This document shows positions 50,233 through 59,559 of a stretch of DNA of 64,000 bases, piece by piece (the first letter of the stretch is position 1; each line of letters starts with the position of its first letter). This DNA is from Parvibaculum sp963975745. GTDB taxonomy: Bacteria; Pseudomonadota; Alphaproteobacteria; Parvibaculales; Parvibaculaceae. The notes beneath the pieces are model-generated. The model searched no databases, was not told where the DNA came from, and saw only the letters and a list, made by a program, of their open reading frames with translations. A program made the translations under genes and the position numbers. The DNA is taken from assembly GCF_963975745.1 (NCBI RefSeq), contig NZ_CAXBIB010000006.1:124001-188000 (forward strand), in the 5' to 3' direction.

Positions 50233-51042
50233 TCAAGCCTTGAGGCGGTAGCCGGTGCGGAAGAGCATATGACAAAGACACCAGAGCACAAGATTGACGC
50301 CGATCACCAGCGCAATGCCGATTTCGAGCGAACCGTCTGCGTGGCCGGTCACGCCATAGCGGAAACCGTCGATCAGGTAGAAGACCGGATTCCAGAGCGT
50401 GACGCTGTGTGCAAAATCGGGAAGCTGGGTCACCGAATAGAAGGTTCCCGACAGAAATGTCAGCGGCAGCAGCACGAAATTGGTCACGGCCTGCAAATGG
50501 TCGAACTTCTCCGACCAGACGCCGCCCAGAATGCCGAACAGCGATAGCATCAGCGAGGCGCCGGCGGCGAAGAAGAGCAGTGCCCAGACATGAGCCAGAC
50601 CAAGATCGACAAAGGGCAACATGGCAAGCGCGGTCGCGCCGCCGCAGACCAGGCCGCGCGTCACGCCGGCCAGTGCGATGCCGATATTCAGCTCCATCGG
50701 CGAGAGGGGCGGCATCAGAACATCGACGATGTTGCCCTGGATCTTCGAGATCAACAGCGAGGAAGAGGTGTTGGCGAAAGCGTTCTGGATCATGGTCATC
50801 ATGATCAGGCCGGGCGCCAGGAATTCGACAAACGGCACGCCGTGAATGTCGGGGCGGAACTTGCCGATGGCGAGCGCGAAGATCGCCAGATAGAGCAGCG
50901 TCGTGATGACCGGTGCGGCGATGGTCTGGGTCATCACCTTCCAGAAACGGCGCACTTCCTTCAGATAGAGGGTCCACATGCCGAGCCAGTTGACCGCACC
51001 GAAGCGGCGGGCGCCCTCGGCGGGCCAGGGAGTGGGGGTCAT
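50233..51042 (-). CDS. ABC-2 type transporter permease
   Basis: A 269-aa membrane protein with six helices of the ABC2_membrane type. MTQTIAAPVITTLLYLAIFA, FLAPGLIMMTMIQNAFAN and LPLTFLSGTFYSVTQLP are recognisable. The close relative group is the YadH/NodJ-like exporters. The ATPase gene is not adjacent, which is unusual; it must be elsewhere or shared. The ATG at 51042 follows AGGAG. The gene is divergent from gcrA. Confidence 0.87.
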   Translation of the reverse strand: MTPTPWPAEGARRFGAVNWLGMWTLYLKEVRRFWKVMTQTIAAPVITTLLYLAIFALAIGKFRPDIHGVPFVEFLAPGLIMMTMIQNAFANTSSSLLISKIQGNIVDVLMPPLSPMELNIGIALAGVTRGLVCGGATALAMLPFVDLGLAHVWALLFFAAGASLMLSLFGILGGVWSEKFDHLQAVTNFVLLPLTFLSGTFYSVTQLPDFAHSVTLWNPVFYLIDGFRYGVTGHADGSLEIGIALVIGVNLVLWCLCHMLFRTGYRLKA

Positions 51043-51124
51043 CGGGCGCTCCTGTGATCGGCAAGCATCGGCGAGACTTAAGGGACGGTGTGGCCGCAGA
51101 CAAGCCACGAGGATGGTTCTTTTC

Positions 51125-51133
51125 TGTGGATAA
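51125..51133. promoter_or_regulatory. Perfect DnaA box upstream of gcrA
   Basis: TGTGGATAA, the exact complement of the consensus TTATCCACA, lies 145 bases before the gcrA start. In Caulobacter DnaA activates gcrA transcription, so the site has a ready interpretation. The rest of 51043-51277 is AT-richer, with a TTGTATATTTTTGCTTAACG stretch near 51178 that may be the promoter. Confidence 0.65.
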
Positions 51134-51277
51134 GGCCACTGGCACCGACACGCCCGGTTGCGGCAATTGGGCTTTATATTGTATATTTTTGCTTAACGCC
51201 TACGAAATCTAGTGGGGTCGGATTTCAGCGGCAGGCGTCCAATCGGGCCGAGAGGGGGCCCCAAGGGGAAGAGCATC

Positions 51278-51793
51278 ATGTGGACCGACGAACGCGTGGA
51301 ACTGCTGAAGAAGCTCTGGGCCGACGGCCTGAGTGCCAGCCAGGTCGCCAAGCAGCTTGGCGGCGTCACCCGTAACGCCGTTATCGGCAAGGTGCACCGT
51401 CTCGGCCTGTCGGGCCGGGCGACACCGAGCCGCCCGGCGCGCACGCGCAGCACGGGCCCGCGAACGCTCGTCCGAGGCCGTCCCGACCCGCTGACCGGCG
51501 AAGCGCGCAATGAAGAGCACGCCGCCCGCGAGACGGCAGAAGCGCGCAGCGAGACGGTCCAGGAAGAACGGATGCTCGAACCGAGTCAGCGCGCCACCGT
51601 ACTGACGCTGACCGAGCACACCTGCAAATGGCCGATCGGCGATCCCGGCCGGCCGGGCTTTCATTTCTGCGGCCGTGGCGCCGACAATGCCTCGCCCTAT
51701 TGCACCGAACATGCGCGGATGGCCTATCAGCCCGCGCAGGCACGGCGCAATCGCGAGCGTCAGCGCAGCAAGGACCATCGACTGGTCAGCTGA
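51278..51793 (+). CDS. gcrA: GcrA cell-cycle regulator
   Basis: A 171-aa protein with the invariant N-terminal DNA-binding domain MWTDERVELLKKLWADGLSA (first 20 residues) and GVTRNAVIGKVHRLGLSGRA. A variable linker leads to the C-terminal sigma70-contact part, with Cys residues in HTCKWPIGD, FHFCG and YCTEH. GcrA acts with RNA polymerase at CcrM-methylated promoters to drive cell-cycle genes, and is restricted to Alphaproteobacteria. The upstream frame extension to 51212 is not conserved. Confidence 0.95.
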   Translation: MWTDERVELLKKLWADGLSASQVAKQLGGVTRNAVIGKVHRLGLSGRATPSRPARTRSTGPRTLVRGRPDPLTGEARNEEHAARETAEARSETVQEERMLEPSQRATVLTLTEHTCKWPIGDPGRPGFHFCGRGADNASPYCTEHARMAYQPAQARRNRERQRSKDHRLVS

Positions 51794-51825
51794 ACCAGGG
51801 CCTTTCGGGGCGTCGAGGGGAAAGG

Positions 51826-51862
51826 AAAACCGGCATCCGCTTTCGCGGTTGCCGGTTTTTCA
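51826..51862. terminator. Bidirectional terminator between gcrA and phoB
   Basis: AACCGGCA and CCGC pair with GCGG and TGCCGGTT around TTTC, with an A run on the left and a T run on the right. It lies between the stops of convergent gcrA and phoB and can stop both transcripts. Confidence 0.85.
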
Positions 51863-51883
51863 TTGCTGTAAGGACCGAACCCG

Positions 51884-52579
51884 TCAGGCCTGGAACTGTT
51901 CGTCCAGCGAATAGCCGGCCGAGCGAACGGTGCGGATCGGATCCTTCTCGCCCTTGTCGTTGAGCGCCCGGCGCAGCCGGCCGACATGAACGTCAACCGT
52001 GCGAGCCTCGACATAGACGTCCGATCCCCAGACCGCATCGAGCAACTGTTCGCGACTGAAGACCCGGCCGGGATGCTGGATCAGGTGATCGAGCAGACGA
52101 TATTCGGTCGGCCCCAGACGCACTTCGCGTTCGCCGCGGCGCACCCGGTGGGCAGCGCGGTCGACGACGATGTCGCCGAAGGTGATCATGTCTTCCGTCA
52201 ACGCCGGACGAATGCGGCGCATGACAGCACGGACACGCGCCAGCAGCTCGGTCATCGAAAAAGGCTTGGTCAGATAATCGTCGGCGCCGGTGTCGAGGCC
52301 GCGGATACGGTCCCCCTCCTCGCCGCGCGCCGTGATCATGATGATCGGCAGGTTGCGGGTTTCATCCCGCGCCCGCAGGCGACGGCAGATTTCGATGCCC
52401 GAAAGGCTGGGCAGCATCCAGTCGAGCAGCACGAGATCAGGCGTCGTCTCCTTGATCATCAGCACCGCTTCCTCGCCGTCGGATGCGGTGATGACCTTGT
52501 AGCCTTCCTTGTCGAGATTGTACTGAAGCAGCGTCAGCAGCGCTTCCTCATCCTCGACGATCATCACAGTCGGTTTCAT
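51884..52579 (-). CDS. phoB: Phosphate response regulator PhoB
   Basis: A 231-aa OmpR-type response regulator. The receiver has MIVEDEEALL, the phosphoacceptor Asp in LVLLDWMLPSLSG, and LTKPFSMTEL; the winged-helix domain has LGPTEYRLLDHL and RTVDVHVGRLRRAL. It binds PHO boxes when phosphorylated by PhoR at low phosphate. It closes the minus-strand pho/pst cluster, 95 bp after phoU. Candidate targets in this window are the boxes at 58188 and 63326. ATG 52579 fits the domain start. Confidence 0.95.
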   Translation of the reverse strand: MKPTVMIVEDEEALLTLLQYNLDKEGYKVITASDGEEAVLMIKETTPDLVLLDWMLPSLSGIEICRRLRARDETRNLPIIMITARGEEGDRIRGLDTGADDYLTKPFSMTELLARVRAVMRRIRPALTEDMITFGDIVVDRAAHRVRRGEREVRLGPTEYRLLDHLIQHPGRVFSREQLLDAVWGSDVYVEARTVDVHVGRLRRALNDKGEKDPIRTVRSAGYSLDEQFQA

Positions 52580-52674
52580 GCGTCTCTCGAACTGATTCCG
52601 GTCGTTCCCGACGAAATCCTGAGCCTCTTCGCCGGTATGGGCAAGCATCATGGACATGATTCCTCCAGATTTCC

Positions 52675-53400
52675 TCAGTTTTCCGCCTCGATGGCAGTCA
52701 TGCTGGTTGTATCGCCCTTGGGACGTTCGTCCTGCACCCATTCACCTGTCACCAGATAACCGACCGTTTCGGCGATGTTGGTGGCATGATCGCCAATGCG
52801 CTCGATGTTCTTGGCAATGAACAGCAGATGCGTCGAGACGCCGATGGTGCGCGGGTCTTCCATCATGTAGGTCAGCAATTCGCGGAAGACCGAATTGTAC
52901 ATGGCGTCGATTTCCTCGTCCTCGCGCCAAACCTCCATGGCTGCGGCCGCCTCGCGATTGGCATAGGCATCGAGCACCTGCTTCAGCTGCCGCTGGGCCA
53001 GACGTCCCATCCGGGCGATGCCCTGGATCAGCTTGGCGGCGCCTTCGAAGTCGTTCTGCAGAACAAGGGCGCGCTTGGCGATGTTCTTGGCCAGATCGCC
53101 GATACGCTCGAGATCGATCGAGATCTTGATCGCCGCGATAGCCTCGCGCAGATCGGCCGCCATCGGCTGACGCAGCGCAATCATGCGGACCGCATGCGAT
53201 TCGATTTCGGCCTCCAGCACATCGATCCGCTGATCCTCGCGGATGGTGCGCTCGGCAAGCTGCGCATCGCGCCGCACAACCGCTTCGATGGCCGCCGAAA
53301 GCTGCGCTTCGGTGAGGCCGCCCATCTGGGCAATGCTGGTTGCCAGGGTGTCGAGTTCTTCCTGGAACGATTTTACGATGTGCTGGGTCACGTCCGTCAC
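52675..53400 (-). CDS. phoU: Phosphate signalling regulator PhoU
   Basis: A 241-aa all-helical protein with two PhoU repeats carrying the metal-binding motifs DLERIGDLAKNIAKR and NIERIGDHATNIAETV. It links PstSCAB transport state to PhoR so that signalling is off when phosphate is ample. It lies 11 bp downstream of pstB. Confidence 0.95.
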   Translation of the reverse strand: MTDVTQHIVKSFQEELDTLATSIAQMGGLTEAQLSAAIEAVVRRDAQLAERTIREDQRIDVLEAEIESHAVRMIALRQPMAADLREAIAAIKISIDLERIGDLAKNIAKRALVLQNDFEGAAKLIQGIARMGRLAQRQLKQVLDAYANREAAAAMEVWREDEEIDAMYNSVFRELLTYMMEDPRTIGVSTHLLFIAKNIERIGDHATNIAETVGYLVTGEWVQDERPKGDTTSMTAIEAEN

Positions 53401-53411
53401 TCCTGTTGGCT

Positions 53412-54230
53412 CTAGCCGAAGCGGCCCGTGATGTAGTCCTGGGTGCGCTGGTCGGACGGATTGGTGAACATACGTTCGGTCTCGCCTTCCTCGACAAGAT
53501 TGCCGAGATGAAAGAATGCCGCGCGCTGGGAAACGCGAGCGGCCTGCTGCATCGAATGCGTCACGATGACGATGGTGTAGCGCTCGCGCAGTTCGTCGAT
53601 CAGTTCCTCGACCTTCGCGGTCGCGATCGGGTCGAGTGCCGAGCAGGGCTCGTCCATCAGGATGATTTCGGGGTTGACCGCGATGGCGCGCGCAATGCAG
53701 AGGCGCTGCTGCTGGCCGCCCGACAGGCCGATGCCTGGCTCCTTCAACCGGTCCTTCACTTCATTCCAGAGACCGGCACGGCGCAGGCTCTTTTCAACGA
53801 TGGCGTCCATCTCGGAACCGGCCTTGGCCTTGCCGTGAATGCGCGGACCGTATGCAATGTTGTCGTAGATCGACTTCGGAAACGGATTGGGTTTCTGGAA
53901 AACCATGCCGACACGCGCGCGCAGCAGAACGGGGTCGATCTTCGGGTCGTAGATGTTGACGCCATCGACTTCGATACGCCCCTTGACGCTGCATATGTCG
54001 ATCGTGTCGTTCATGCGGTTAATGCAGCGCAGGAAGGTCGACTTGCCGCAGCCCGACGGACCGATAAAGGCCATGACCTGCCGCGCCGGAATGTCGATCG
54101 TCACATCGATCAGCGCCTGCTTGTCGCCATAGTAGACCGAAACGTCCCTGGCAGCGACCTTCACTTCGTGTCCTGCCGTCCGCGGGGCGGTGTCCGCAAG
54201 AACGTCGGCTTTCTCAACCGTCTTCGCCAT
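53412..54230 (-). CDS. pstB: Phosphate ABC transporter ATP-binding protein
   Basis: A 272-aa ABC ATPase. Walker A is GPSGCGKST, the signature is LSGGQQQR, and Walker B is ILMDEPCSALDPIAT. CINRMNDTIDICSVKGRIEVDG is typical of PstB. The start ATG 54230 has AGGA 6 bases upstream and gives the family length; a GTG at 54281 in frame, overlapping the pstA stop, is the alternative. Confidence 0.94.
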   Translation of the reverse strand: MAKTVEKADVLADTAPRTAGHEVKVAARDVSVYYGDKQALIDVTIDIPARQVMAFIGPSGCGKSTFLRCINRMNDTIDICSVKGRIEVDGVNIYDPKIDPVLLRARVGMVFQKPNPFPKSIYDNIAYGPRIHGKAKAGSEMDAIVEKSLRRAGLWNEVKDRLKEPGIGLSGGQQQRLCIARAIAVNPEIILMDEPCSALDPIATAKVEELIDELRERYTIVIVTHSMQQAARVSQRAAFFHLGNLVEEGETERMFTNPSDQRTQDYITGRFG

Positions 54231-54274
54231 GGTCATTCCTGATGCTTCAGTGGTTGCCATTGCTGTCATGTCCG

Positions 54275-55561
54275 TCACCACTTTCTTTCAAACCGCTTGC
54301 GCATGTAAATCGCAATTGCATTCATTGTAACGAGAAAGCCGAGCAACACGACAATCGCGGCCGAGGTGCGCGAGGTAAAGCCGCGCTCCGGGCTATCGGC
54401 CCAGATGTAGATCTGGGTCGGCAGCGCCGTCGAAGGATTGAACATGCTGTCCGGCGCGGCGGTGATAAAGGCGTTCATGCCGATCAGCAGCAGCGGCGCC
54501 GTTTCGCCCAGAGCCTGCGCCAGACCGATAATCGTGCCTGTAAGAATACCCGGCATGGCCAACGGCAGGACGTGATGCCCTACTGTCTGCATTTTCGAGG
54601 CGCCGACGCCGATGGCGGCTTCTCGGATCGACGGCGGGACAGCCTTCAACGCTGCGCGGGTCGCAATGATGATGGTGGGCAGTGTCATCAGCGACAGAAC
54701 CAGACCGCCGACGATCGGCGCCGAACGCGGCATACCGAAGAAATTGAGGAAGACGGCGAGGCCGAGAAGACCGAACACGATCGACGGCACGGCTGCCAGG
54801 TTGTTGATGTTGACCTCGATCAGATCGGTCAACCGGTTCTTCGGCGCGAACTCCTCGAGATAGACGGCGGCGGCGATACCAACCGGGAAGCTGATCAGAA
54901 AGCAGATCAGCAAGGCGAAGAAGGAGCCAACCAGCGCGCCTTTGAGACCAGCAAGTTCCGGGAAACGGCTGTCGGCATTGAAGATCATGCCGGAATTGAG
55001 CGGTGTCGTGAGTCGGTCCTGTTCGACGAGGCGGTCGTACCAGGAAATCTGCTCGTCGCTGACGCGGCGCTGTTCGCGGGGCGTATTGCGATCGATCAGC
55101 CCCTTGTGCAACTGGTCGCCTATATCGGCAAGCGGAAAGGTGAAAGGAACGGTCTGTCCGATCAGCGACGGATCGGCAACAACCATGTCGCGCAACCTGT
55201 ACTGGCCGCCATTGCTGAAGAGCTGGCGCAGCTCGCGCAGCTCGCGCGGCGTGTCGACATCGGGGAATATCTTCGCCATCGCGTCCGTCAGGATCATCTG
55301 GTAGCTGGCGCCACGCGGATCGGACGTGTCGATCCGATCGGCGGGCAGATCGACATCGAGAGTCACCATGGTCTGCGTCGCGGCGGGCAGCGCCGTACCG
55401 ACAATCGTCGTCAACAGGATGCCCAACATGCCAAGTGCGAACAGGATCGCCGCGACACCGTAGGCGCGCAGGCGGCGGTCGGCCGCGTGACGACGCTTCA
55501 GGCCGGCGTCCGGTTCATGCCAGGGGCGTGCCTTCGCGCCAGATAAGGTCGTGTCACTCAT
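54275..55561 (-). CDS. pstA: Phosphate ABC transporter permease PstA (long form)
   Basis: A 428-aa permease. The C-terminal half has the BPD_transp_1 fold with the EAA-type loop (AAIGVGASKMQTVGHHVLP). The N-terminal half is a DUF3333-like insertion between the first and second helices (about 60-190), typical of alphaproteobacterial PstA and absent from E. coli PstA (296 aa). It overlaps pstC by eight bases. Confidence 0.93.
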   Translation of the reverse strand: MSDTTLSGAKARPWHEPDAGLKRRHAADRRLRAYGVAAILFALGMLGILLTTIVGTALPAATQTMVTLDVDLPADRIDTSDPRGASYQMILTDAMAKIFPDVDTPRELRELRQLFSNGGQYRLRDMVVADPSLIGQTVPFTFPLADIGDQLHKGLIDRNTPREQRRVSDEQISWYDRLVEQDRLTTPLNSGMIFNADSRFPELAGLKGALVGSFFALLICFLISFPVGIAAAVYLEEFAPKNRLTDLIEVNINNLAAVPSIVFGLLGLAVFLNFFGMPRSAPIVGGLVLSLMTLPTIIIATRAALKAVPPSIREAAIGVGASKMQTVGHHVLPLAMPGILTGTIIGLAQALGETAPLLLIGMNAFITAAPDSMFNPSTALPTQIYIWADSPERGFTSRTSAAIVVLLGFLVTMNAIAIYMRKRFERKW

Positions 55562-56933
55562 AGCGTTCCCGATAGCGCTTGACGACCTGGAGCGCGATGA
55601 CATTGAGCGCCAGGGTCGAGAGGAAAAGAACGAGGCCGAGACCGAATGCGGCAAGCGTCTTGGGGCTGTCGAACTCGGTATCACCGATCAGCAGCGTGAC
55701 GATCTGCACCGTGACGGTGGTAACGCCCTCGAGCGGATTGGCGGTGAGCGTGGCCGTCAGACCCGCGGCCATGACGACGATCATCGTCTCGCCGATGGCG
55801 CGGCTGACGGCGAGCAGTACGCCGCCGACAATGCCAGGCAGCGCGGCGGGCAGCAGCACCTGGCGAACGGTCTCCGCCTTCGTTGCGCCGAGCGCATAGG
55901 CCCCGTCGCGCATCGATTGCGGCACCGCCGAAATCGCGTCGTCCGAGAAGGAGGAAATGAACGGGATCAACATGATCCCCATAACGGAGCCGGCGGCCAG
56001 CGCGCTGTTGGAAGCGACCGAGAGCCCCATGCTCACACCCAGATCGCGGATAAACGGCGCGACGGTCAGAATTGCAAAGAAGCCGTAGACGATGGTCGGA
56101 ATGCCGGCAAGGATTTCGAGCAGCGGCTTCACAACGGAACGAACGCTCTCATTGGCGTATTCGACCAGGTAGATCGCCGAGAGGAGGCCAACCGGCAGCG
56201 CGACGAACATCGCGATGGCGCTGATAAAGATCGTGCCCCAGAAGACCGGAACCGCGCCGAATGCGCCTTCAGCAGCCACCTGATCGGCGCGCATTGCCGT
56301 TTGCGGACTCCACTCCATGCCGAACAGGAACGAGAGAACCGGCACGCGGCTGAAGAAGGCAAGGCTCTCGATCACCAGCGAGAGAATGATGCCGAGCGTC
56401 GTCAGGATCGCTATGATGGAACAGACGATCAGCCCCCAGCGAAGAATGCCGTCGACATTGTTGCGGGCGCGGAATTCGGGGCTGATGCGGGCGCGAGCAA
56501 ACGAAAGGCCCGCCGTCGCGACCACGAGCGCACAAACGAACATGGCGAGCGACGCCGTTTCGCGTAGTGCATTGTAGCGCTCAGCGGCTTCAAGCAGTGC
56601 GGCGTCAGGTGTACCGAAAATACGGCCGCCGGCGATGCTCTTGATCTCGCTGATGACGAGCGACATGCGGGCGTCATCGACGCCTTCCGTGATGTAGGCG
56701 GGGAGTCCCGATATGACGAGCGCATCGACGACCGCGCTTTCAGCGGCAAGCCAGATCAGCACAAGCATGAAGGCCGGGATTCCGCACCACAGCGCGACGA
56801 AATAGCCGTGATAAGCGGGGATCGAATGCAGCGGCGTACCGCCTGCCTTCAACGCCCCCGATTTGATACGTCCCCAGACATAGCCGACAAAGCAAAGTGT
56901 CAGAAGAATTCCGGCGAGGATCGAAGCTGACAT
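55554..56933 (-). CDS. pstC: Phosphate ABC transporter permease PstC (long form)
   Basis: A 459-aa permease with about eight helices. The EAA loop is YALGATKAETVRQVLLPAALPG, and SRAIGETMIVVMAAG follows. Like PstA it has an extended N-terminal part compared with E. coli PstC (319 aa). It pairs with PstA to form the membrane channel for phosphate. ATG 56933 begins the first helix (MSASILAGILLTLCFVG). Confidence 0.93.
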   Translation of the reverse strand: MSASILAGILLTLCFVGYVWGRIKSGALKAGGTPLHSIPAYHGYFVALWCGIPAFMLVLIWLAAESAVVDALVISGLPAYITEGVDDARMSLVISEIKSIAGGRIFGTPDAALLEAAERYNALRETASLAMFVCALVVATAGLSFARARISPEFRARNNVDGILRWGLIVCSIIAILTTLGIILSLVIESLAFFSRVPVLSFLFGMEWSPQTAMRADQVAAEGAFGAVPVFWGTIFISAIAMFVALPVGLLSAIYLVEYANESVRSVVKPLLEILAGIPTIVYGFFAILTVAPFIRDLGVSMGLSVASNSALAAGSVMGIMLIPFISSFSDDAISAVPQSMRDGAYALGATKAETVRQVLLPAALPGIVGGVLLAVSRAIGETMIVVMAAGLTATLTANPLEGVTTVTVQIVTLLIGDTEFDSPKTLAAFGLGLVLFLSTLALNVIALQVVKRYRERYE

Positions 56934-57021
56934 CTGGCAGTCCTGACAGGGGACGAACGGGTTCGGTCTTCGGGCGATCGCCGGCGCCCCCGAAGGGGCG
57001 CCGGGACCGTAGGTTCGTGGA

Positions 57022-58056
57022 TCAGCTCTTCGCGGCCATGTTGACGCCGTCGATGGCGTTCTTCTGCGTCTTCTCGCGGACATCGTCCGAAAGCGGAATC
57101 AGACCGCGTTCGGAGAGATAGCCGCCAGGCGCCAATGCATCATCGCTGACATATTCGGCGATGAACTCATTGAGGCCGGGGATCACACCCCGATGCGCGT
57201 TCTTGATGTAGAAGAAGATCGGGCGCGACACCTTGTAGGAGCCGTCGGCAATCGTCTCGATGCTCGGACCGACGCCGGCGACCGTTACGGCCTGCAGCTT
57301 GTCGGTGTTTTCAAACAGGAACGAGTAACCGAAGATGCCATAGGCATTCGGATCGGATTCGAGGCGCTGGACGATCAGGTTGTCGTTTTCGCCAGCTTCA
57401 ACGAAGGGCCCGTCGGTGCGCATGCGCTGGCAGGTTTCCTTCTTGGCGTCCTTGTCGAGCGCTTCGATGGCGGCGAACTCTTCGCAGCCCTCTTCCATCA
57501 CCAGCTCGACCCATGCGTCGCGGGTGCCGGAGGTGGGCGGCGGGCCCATGACCGTGATCTCGACGTTCGGGAGCGAGCTGTCGATGTCCGACCACTTCTT
57601 GTAGGGATTGTCGACGATCTTGCCGTTGACTTCGACCTTGGCGGCCAGTGCCTGGAAGAGCTGAGCCTTCGTCAGATCGATCGCCTTGCCCTTGCGGGAG
57701 ACGGCCATCGCGATGCCGTCATAGCCGATCAGCACTTCGGTGATGTCGGTGACGCCATTGGCCTGGCAGTCGTCATATTCGGATTTCTTCATCGCGCGCG
57801 AAGCGCCGGTGATGTCGGCATGCGCCGTGCCGACGCCGCCGCAGAAGATCTTCATGCCGCCGCCAGTGCCGGTCGATTCGACGACCGGCGCCGCGCCGCC
57901 TGTCTCGTTGGCGTACTGCTCGGCGGCCGCCTGCGTGAACGGGAACACGGTCGACGAACCAACGATCGAAATCTGGTCGCGGGCGTGCGCGACGCCGGCG
58001 ACCGAGAGAGCGGCGACGGCAACCGTCGCGGCCATCGTCAGGGATTTGAGTTTCAC
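57022..58056 (-). CDS. pstS: Phosphate-binding periplasmic protein PstS
   Basis: A 344-aa secreted binding protein with a signal peptide (LTMAATVAVAALSVAGVAHA). The phosphate-binding loops are SIVGSSTVFPFTQ, STGTGGGMKIFC and GPPPTSGTRDAW. The start is GTG 58056, with GGAG 7 bases upstream. Expression should be driven by the PHO box at 58188-58220. It leads the pstSCAB-phoU-phoB unit. Confidence 0.94.
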   Translation of the reverse strand: MKLKSLTMAATVAVAALSVAGVAHARDQISIVGSSTVFPFTQAAAEQYANETGGAAPVVESTGTGGGMKIFCGGVGTAHADITGASRAMKKSEYDDCQANGVTDITEVLIGYDGIAMAVSRKGKAIDLTKAQLFQALAAKVEVNGKIVDNPYKKWSDIDSSLPNVEITVMGPPPTSGTRDAWVELVMEEGCEEFAAIEALDKDAKKETCQRMRTDGPFVEAGENDNLIVQRLESDPNAYGIFGYSFLFENTDKLQAVTVAGVGPSIETIADGSYKVSRPIFFYIKNAHRGVIPGLNEFIAEYVSDDALAPGGYLSERGLIPLSDDVREKTQKNAIDGVNMAAKS

Positions 58057-58187
58057 GGTAATTCTCCAGTCTTGTGAATGCCGGGCGCCAAGCAGCCACA
58101 TTGGCCCCCCTGGCGCGCCCAAGCCGTTCCGGTTTTCGAAGTGGCTTAACCTTCAGGCCGGCGGACGCTAGCGGGGTGTCACGAAAG

Positions 58188-58220
58188 CTTTACGACAGTT
58201 ACGTGACAGTTTTGTGACAG
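58188..58220 (-). promoter_or_regulatory. PHO box (three 11-bp repeats) upstream of pstS
   Basis: On the minus strand CTGTCACAAAA, CTGTCACGTAA and CTGTCGTAAAG follow each other without gaps, the classic PhoB direct-repeat array. It ends about 130 bases before the pstS GTG and lies just after the phoR stop. Confidence 0.92.
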
Positions 58221-58241
58221 TGCCGGGCGGCGCGGTTCCTG

Positions 58242-59549
58242 TCAGCCGGTGACCGGGAAAAGTACTGTAAAAACAGAGCCTTGGCCGATTTCGCTTTCGA
58301 TCTGAAGCGTGCCCTGATGGCGATTGACGATGTGCTTGACGATCGCCAGCCCCAGGCCCGTGCCGCCCCTGGCGCGCGAGGCCGCCGCGTCGACACGGTA
58401 GAAACGCTCGGTCAGGCGCGGCAGGTGCTCCCTTGCGATGCCCGGGCCGAAGTCGCGGACCGAAAGCCGCACCATCGGGCGGCCGGCCTTCTTGTCCGTC
58501 GCCAAGGAGATCTCGACGCGCTTGCCGGCGCGGCCATAGCGCAGCGCGTTGTCGGCGAGATTCTGTACGACCTGGGCCAGCTCCTCCCGGTCGCCGCGTA
58601 TCCGCGGCAGCCCGGCCGGCGCGGTGACGGCCACTTCGACACCATATTGCTGCGCCGTCGGGGTCAGGCCGTCGGCGACGTCGCTGACCACGCCCAGCAG
58701 ATCGACCTCGTCGGCCGGCCGCATGTGCTCGCGCAGCTCGATGCGCGACAGCGACAGCAGGTCCTCGATCAGCCGGCGCATGCGCGCGGCCTGGTCGGCC
58801 ATGATCTCGAGGAATTTTTCGCGCGCCTCCGGATCGTCCTTCGCGTGGCCGCGCAAGGTGTCGATGAAGCCCGAAAGCGAGGCGAGCGGCGTTTTCAACT
58901 CGTGGCTGGCGAAGGCGACGAAGTCGGCCCGCATCGCCTCGACGCGCTTGGCCTCGGTCAGATCGCGCAGCAACACCAGGCAAAGCCGGGACGCACCGGC
59001 GTCATCGGTCTCGATCGGCACGACGAAGGCGCTGAAATGACGTTCGACCGGAACCGGCATTTCGTATTCGATCGTGCGGGCCGTGCCGTCCCGCATCACG
59101 CTTTCGATCGCCGCGATCAGCGGCGCGACGCGCAGCACGCTCGCCACATGCCGGCCGCGGGCGGCCTTGCCGATCAGCGGCTCGGCGGCGCTGTTGCCGA
59201 ACATCACGCGGCCGTTCCGATCGAGCACGAAGAGCGCATCGGGAAGACGATTCAGAATGGCCAGCGCCGGTCCCGACTCGAAGGCGGAGGGCGCCGTCTC
59301 ATCGGTGCGGGACTGAATCCGGATCGGCGCCGTTTCGCCCATCGCAATGGCGCGGGCAACCGCGACGCCAGCCAGCAGAAGGAAGGAGACGAAAGCGGCG
59401 GTCGGGTGAAGCGCCCCGGTCAGCGCCAGTATCAGGAAGAGGACGGCCGCCATGACGACAAAGGTCCGGGTGCCGGTCCAGCGCGCCCAGAAGTCGCGCA
59501 GCCACACCCTGCCCTGCCGCAGTCTCGATCCGCCTTCCGCCGCCGCCAT
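58242..59549 (-). CDS. phoR: Phosphate sensor histidine kinase PhoR
   Basis: A 435-aa kinase with two N-terminal membrane helices (about 29-47 and 50-68), a PAS domain (ILNRLPDALFVLDRNGRVMFGN), a HisKA domain with the phospho-His216 (FASHELKTPLASL), and a HATPase domain (NLADNALRYG, VRDFGPGI, GGTGLGLAIVKHIV). It phosphorylates PhoB when phosphate is scarce. It precedes pstS on the same strand, and its own promoter is likely upstream of the acyl-CoA dehydrogenase or within it. Confidence 0.93.
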   Translation of the reverse strand: MAAAEGGSRLRQGRVWLRDFWARWTGTRTFVVMAAVLFLILALTGALHPTAAFVSFLLLAGVAVARAIAMGETAPIRIQSRTDETAPSAFESGPALAILNRLPDALFVLDRNGRVMFGNSAAEPLIGKAARGRHVASVLRVAPLIAAIESVMRDGTARTIEYEMPVPVERHFSAFVVPIETDDAGASRLCLVLLRDLTEAKRVEAMRADFVAFASHELKTPLASLSGFIDTLRGHAKDDPEAREKFLEIMADQAARMRRLIEDLLSLSRIELREHMRPADEVDLLGVVSDVADGLTPTAQQYGVEVAVTAPAGLPRIRGDREELAQVVQNLADNALRYGRAGKRVEISLATDKKAGRPMVRLSVRDFGPGIAREHLPRLTERFYRVDAAASRARGGTGLGLAIVKHIVNRHQGTLQIESEIGQGSVFTVLFPVTG

Positions 59550-59559
59550 TCGATTCTCG

